Shown here piece after piece: positions 20,446 through 22,368 of a stretch of DNA of 22,368 bases. The notes beneath the pieces were generated by a model. It was not told the DNA's origin, ran no database searches, and saw nothing but the letters and a program-made list of their open reading frames with translations. Each line of letters opens with the position of its first letter. Position 1 is the stretch's first letter. This DNA comes from Deltaproteobacteria bacterium (GTDB lineage: Bacteria; Bdellovibrionota; UBA1018; UBA923): NCBI GenBank assembly GCA_016194725.1, contig JACQAW010000098.1, positions 1 to 22,368 of the forward strand, written 5' to 3'. The translations under genes and the position numbers were made by a program.

Positions 20446-21597
20446 ATGAAAGCGACGACCAGGACAGTGATTTTTTCGGCGGCCCTCATCGGCTGCGCGG
20501 TGGCGATAGCCGCGCCAAAGGCGGCCCGTGCGGCGGGCCCCGAAGACGTGGTCATCGGCATGGGCCTCGACATGGTGAAGTCGATCGCGGGCATGGCTCT
20601 CAAGGACAAGCTTTTTCCGGCCCAAAGCCTCGACTACGACCGCATCCGCAAGGACATGGAGCAGGTGACCAAACAGGCGATCATCTCGGCCGATCTGGAC
20701 CGTCTGCTGGGCCACATCGCAGGCGCATCGCAGAACGCGCGCACGAGCGTGTTTCATGGCGACGCGGTCGCGTCTCTCGAAGGCGTGCGGATGGGCCTGG
20801 TGGCGGATCTGGCTGGGATCACCCAAGGCCAGTTCCAGGTACCGGGCATCGGCAACTACGTGATGGGCGCTCAGATCGAGATGAGCATCCTCGCGGCGAT
20901 GCTCGAACGGTCGCCGCCCGAGGCGCACAAGGCCGGCGTCTCCGCGAGCCTTGAGTGCAAGCGCGACTGCGTCATCAACATCATGCGCGCTCGAGTGGAC
21001 GAGCACGCCAAGCACCTGGCCGCGACGACCCCCAAGATCGTCGCCGAGGCGAGGGCTGCTGCCGTCGCGAGCGTCGGCACCTGCTGGGAGGATTACGAGG
21101 ACGTCACCTTGCCCAATGGAGGCTGGAAGCGCCTTCATTACGGCTGGCTGTTCCAGGATGGGGCTCGAGGTTACAAATCCAGGCTCTACAAGAACGATAA
21201 ACCAGGCTGCAGCCGGGAGCGCGGCGAGTACATCCAGAAGTTCAGCGACGAAGCCGCTATCCGTGCGCTTGTGGACACCCGCTGGATGTACGTCGCTCGC
21301 GCATCGTGGAGCAAGGCGCTGGTTCTGGCCGACCCTGCGACCTACACAGCCGAGACGCGAAGCGCGTTACTCGAGCTGATGGAGAAATACTATCCTCACG
21401 ACAGCAAACACTGCGCCGGCGCGATGACGATGAACATCAAAAACATGACAAGGCCTGACGGCAAACCCAGCGAACACTTCCGAGCGTGCAACATGTACAA
21501 GAACATGGTGAGGCAAAACGTCGCGTTCAAGTTTTGCAACGAAGTGGGTGGGACCGCCGAGTATCTCAAGCTGGCCGACGCGGTCGGGTGCAAGTGA
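20446..21597 (+). CDS. Secreted protein of unknown function (383 aa)
   Basis: AGGAG at 20433-20437 precedes the ATG at 20446, which starts a signal peptide (MKATTRTVIFSAALIGCAVA then IAAPKAARAAG); longer in-frame starts to 20365 have no support. Mature residues ~35-200 are amphipathic helices (VVIGMGLDMVKSIAGMALKD, DRIRKDMEQVTKQAIISADL, then EMSILAAMLER), followed by a mixed C-terminal half with eight to nine Cys in all (for example LECKRDC, TCWEDYED, HCAGAMTM, FKFCNEVGG). The helical N-terminal half loosely recalls pore-forming bundles such as Cry-toxin domain I, but I see no diagnostic motif. It converges on the outer-membrane barrel gene with three bases between stop codons. Confidence 0.7.
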   Translation: MKATTRTVIFSAALIGCAVAIAAPKAARAAGPEDVVIGMGLDMVKSIAGMALKDKLFPAQSLDYDRIRKDMEQVTKQAIISADLDRLLGHIAGASQNARTSVFHGDAVASLEGVRMGLVADLAGITQGQFQVPGIGNYVMGAQIEMSILAAMLERSPPEAHKAGVSASLECKRDCVINIMRARVDEHAKHLAATTPKIVAEARAAAVASVGTCWEDYEDVTLPNGGWKRLHYGWLFQDGARGYKSRLYKNDKPGCSRERGEYIQKFSDEAAIRALVDTRWMYVARASWSKALVLADPATYTAETRSALLELMEKYYPHDSKHCAGAMTMNIKNMTRPDGKPSEHFRACNMYKNMVRQNVAFKFCNEVGGTAEYLKLADAVGCK

Positions 21598-21600
21598 CTC

Positions 21601-22368
21601 TCAGAAAAAGTAAGTAGCCCCGAGCGACGCCAGCTCGCGATTGTACTGGAACGTAGCCGGCACCGTGGAGGAGTTGTAAACGTAACCCACGTCGGCGAGC
21701 AGGCTCCAATGCGTTGCAAGCGCATATTGCGCGGTCACGCGAAAGGAGTAGTAAGAGTCGATGCGCTCGGGAAGCTTGGTCTGGGAGTAAACGGGCCGCG
21801 TGAAATCGATGAGCGGCGAGAGCGTGAGCTTGTCCGTGAGGTACATGGCATTGGCGATGCCTGCGCCGGGGCCGATGAACTGGTACGCCGACCCCTGCGG
21901 AACGTCCTGCTCGAGTGAAACGTATCCCGTGAGGTTGAGGTAAGCCGACCGGGTGTAGCTGGCGCTCGCGCGCGCAAGGAATCCCATGCCCGTGCGCCGC
22001 GTGTCGCCCGAGAGCGCATCCTGAAAGTAACTTTTCGGGCGCCAGGTCGCCTCGAATACGAGGCGGGTCGAGGGGGTGACGTCGTAGCGCACGAGTGGTC
22101 CGATGTCGCCCGTCAGGCTGTACGAAGAAAAGTTGTTGCCCGTGGCCGTCGTGCTCGCATCGACCGTGTTTTTGGAGGTGTAGGTGCCCTCGGCCTTAAG
22201 CCCATAGCTGAGGGCCTTGAACGGAGTGCGCATGCCGACCACCGAAGGGGTAACGCTCAGGAACTGAAAGTCGCGCGTCACCTGGTTCCAGTTGTAGTTG
22301 CCGAAAAGCCGCAGCGACCCGACGGCCTGGTATTTTCCGACAGGCGGAGTCACCAGGCCGAACGCGGC
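21601..22368 (-). CDS. Outer-membrane beta-barrel protein, C-terminal part
   Basis: 255 codons lie in the window and the frame stays open through the right edge, so the N-terminus is missing. The visible chain alternates polar and hydrophobic residues in ~10-residue strands with Tyr/Trp/Phe girdles (for example LVRYDVTPSTRLVFEATWRP, SYYSFRVTAQYALATHWSLL) and polar loops, and ends GATYFF; a terminal Phe is the recognition signal for BAM-mediated insertion. A porin-like or surface beta-barrel protein is indicated; substrate unknown. The GTG at 22353 is an internal codon, not the start. Confidence 0.8.
   Translation of the reverse strand, partial: AAFGLVTPPVGKYQAVGSLRLFGNYNWNQVTRDFQFLSVTPSVVGMRTPFKALSYGLKAEGTYTSKNTVDASTTATGNNFSSYSLTGDIGPLVRYDVTPSTRLVFEATWRPKSYFQDALSGDTRRTGMGFLARASASYTRSAYLNLTGYVSLEQDVPQGSAYQFIGPGAGIANAMYLTDKLTLSPLIDFTRPVYSQTKLPERIDSYYSFRVTAQYALATHWSLLADVGYVYNSSTVPATFQYNRELASLGATYFF

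Noticed and set aside
20428..21138. 236-codon minus-strand frame over the 383-aa secreted protein
   Set aside because: Shadow frame; the plus-strand gene has a ribosome binding site and signal peptide.
1..22368. CRISPR array, rRNA, transposase or integrase
   Set aside because: No regularly spaced short repeats, no rRNA-like sequence and no DDE, serine or tyrosine recombinase motifs were found in any frame read.

Overview
The window looks like chromosomal DNA of a Gram-negative, fairly GC-rich bacterium. It encodes several Sec-type signal-peptide proteins and an outer-membrane beta-barrel ending in Phe, and most genes are densely packed with overlapping start and stop codons. The taxonomic group cannot be fixed from sequence alone. 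A Bdellovibrionota or 'deltaproteobacterial' lineage is a guess from the many short secreted proteins of no recognised family.

Layout: (1) 1-1721: start of a secreted protein running off the left edge, tRNA-Arg(TCT) with a strong terminator, the first copy (A) of a three-hairpin repeat, and a secreted protein. (2) 1840-2770: a BrnT/BrnA toxin-antitoxin operon with a third small gene, followed at once by repeat R1. (3) 2857-13187: a molybdenum/nitrate island. On the minus strand are a NasA-like bis-MGD oxidoreductase and a coupled HPP-family membrane protein (probable nitrite/nitrate handling). Diverging from them is one tightly coupled operon: moaA, a moaC-mogA fusion, a MOT1-type molybdate transporter, moeA, moaD, moaE, mobA and a DUF7009-like gene. 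A convergent moeB-rhodanese gene closes the island. Together these cover molybdate uptake, cPMP synthesis, sulfur transfer, Mo insertion and guanylylation, that is, what the oxidoreductase needs as cofactor.

(4) 13290-15935: a four-gene operon in which every gene overlaps the next: wHTH-MNT nucleotidyltransferase, HEPN protein, lytic transglycosylase without a signal peptide, and a Cys-rich exported acidic protein. It is bounded by two direct copies (R3, R2) of a ~140-bp repeat whose third copy (R1) follows the BrnTA cassette. This is the best candidate for an undescribed, possibly mobile, toxin-antitoxin or defence-type system. (5) 15926-17334: AT-rich accessory DNA with a perfect 41-bp inverted repeat, a probably decayed gene, and copies B and C of the three-hairpin element.

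(6) 17469-22368: exported proteins. These are a HExxH putative metallopeptidase, a Cys-rich protein, a small secreted protein with a 22-bp perfect palindrome inside its frame, a 383-aa secreted protein, and the C-terminal part of an outer-membrane barrel running off the right edge.

Stretches of more than 300 bases without a confident gene are 13188-13523 (R3, promoter elements and a dyad), 15799-16414 (R2, the 41-bp inverted repeat, element B) and 17128-17468 (element C, otherwise nothing recognised). I saw no transposase, integrase, CRISPR array or rRNA.
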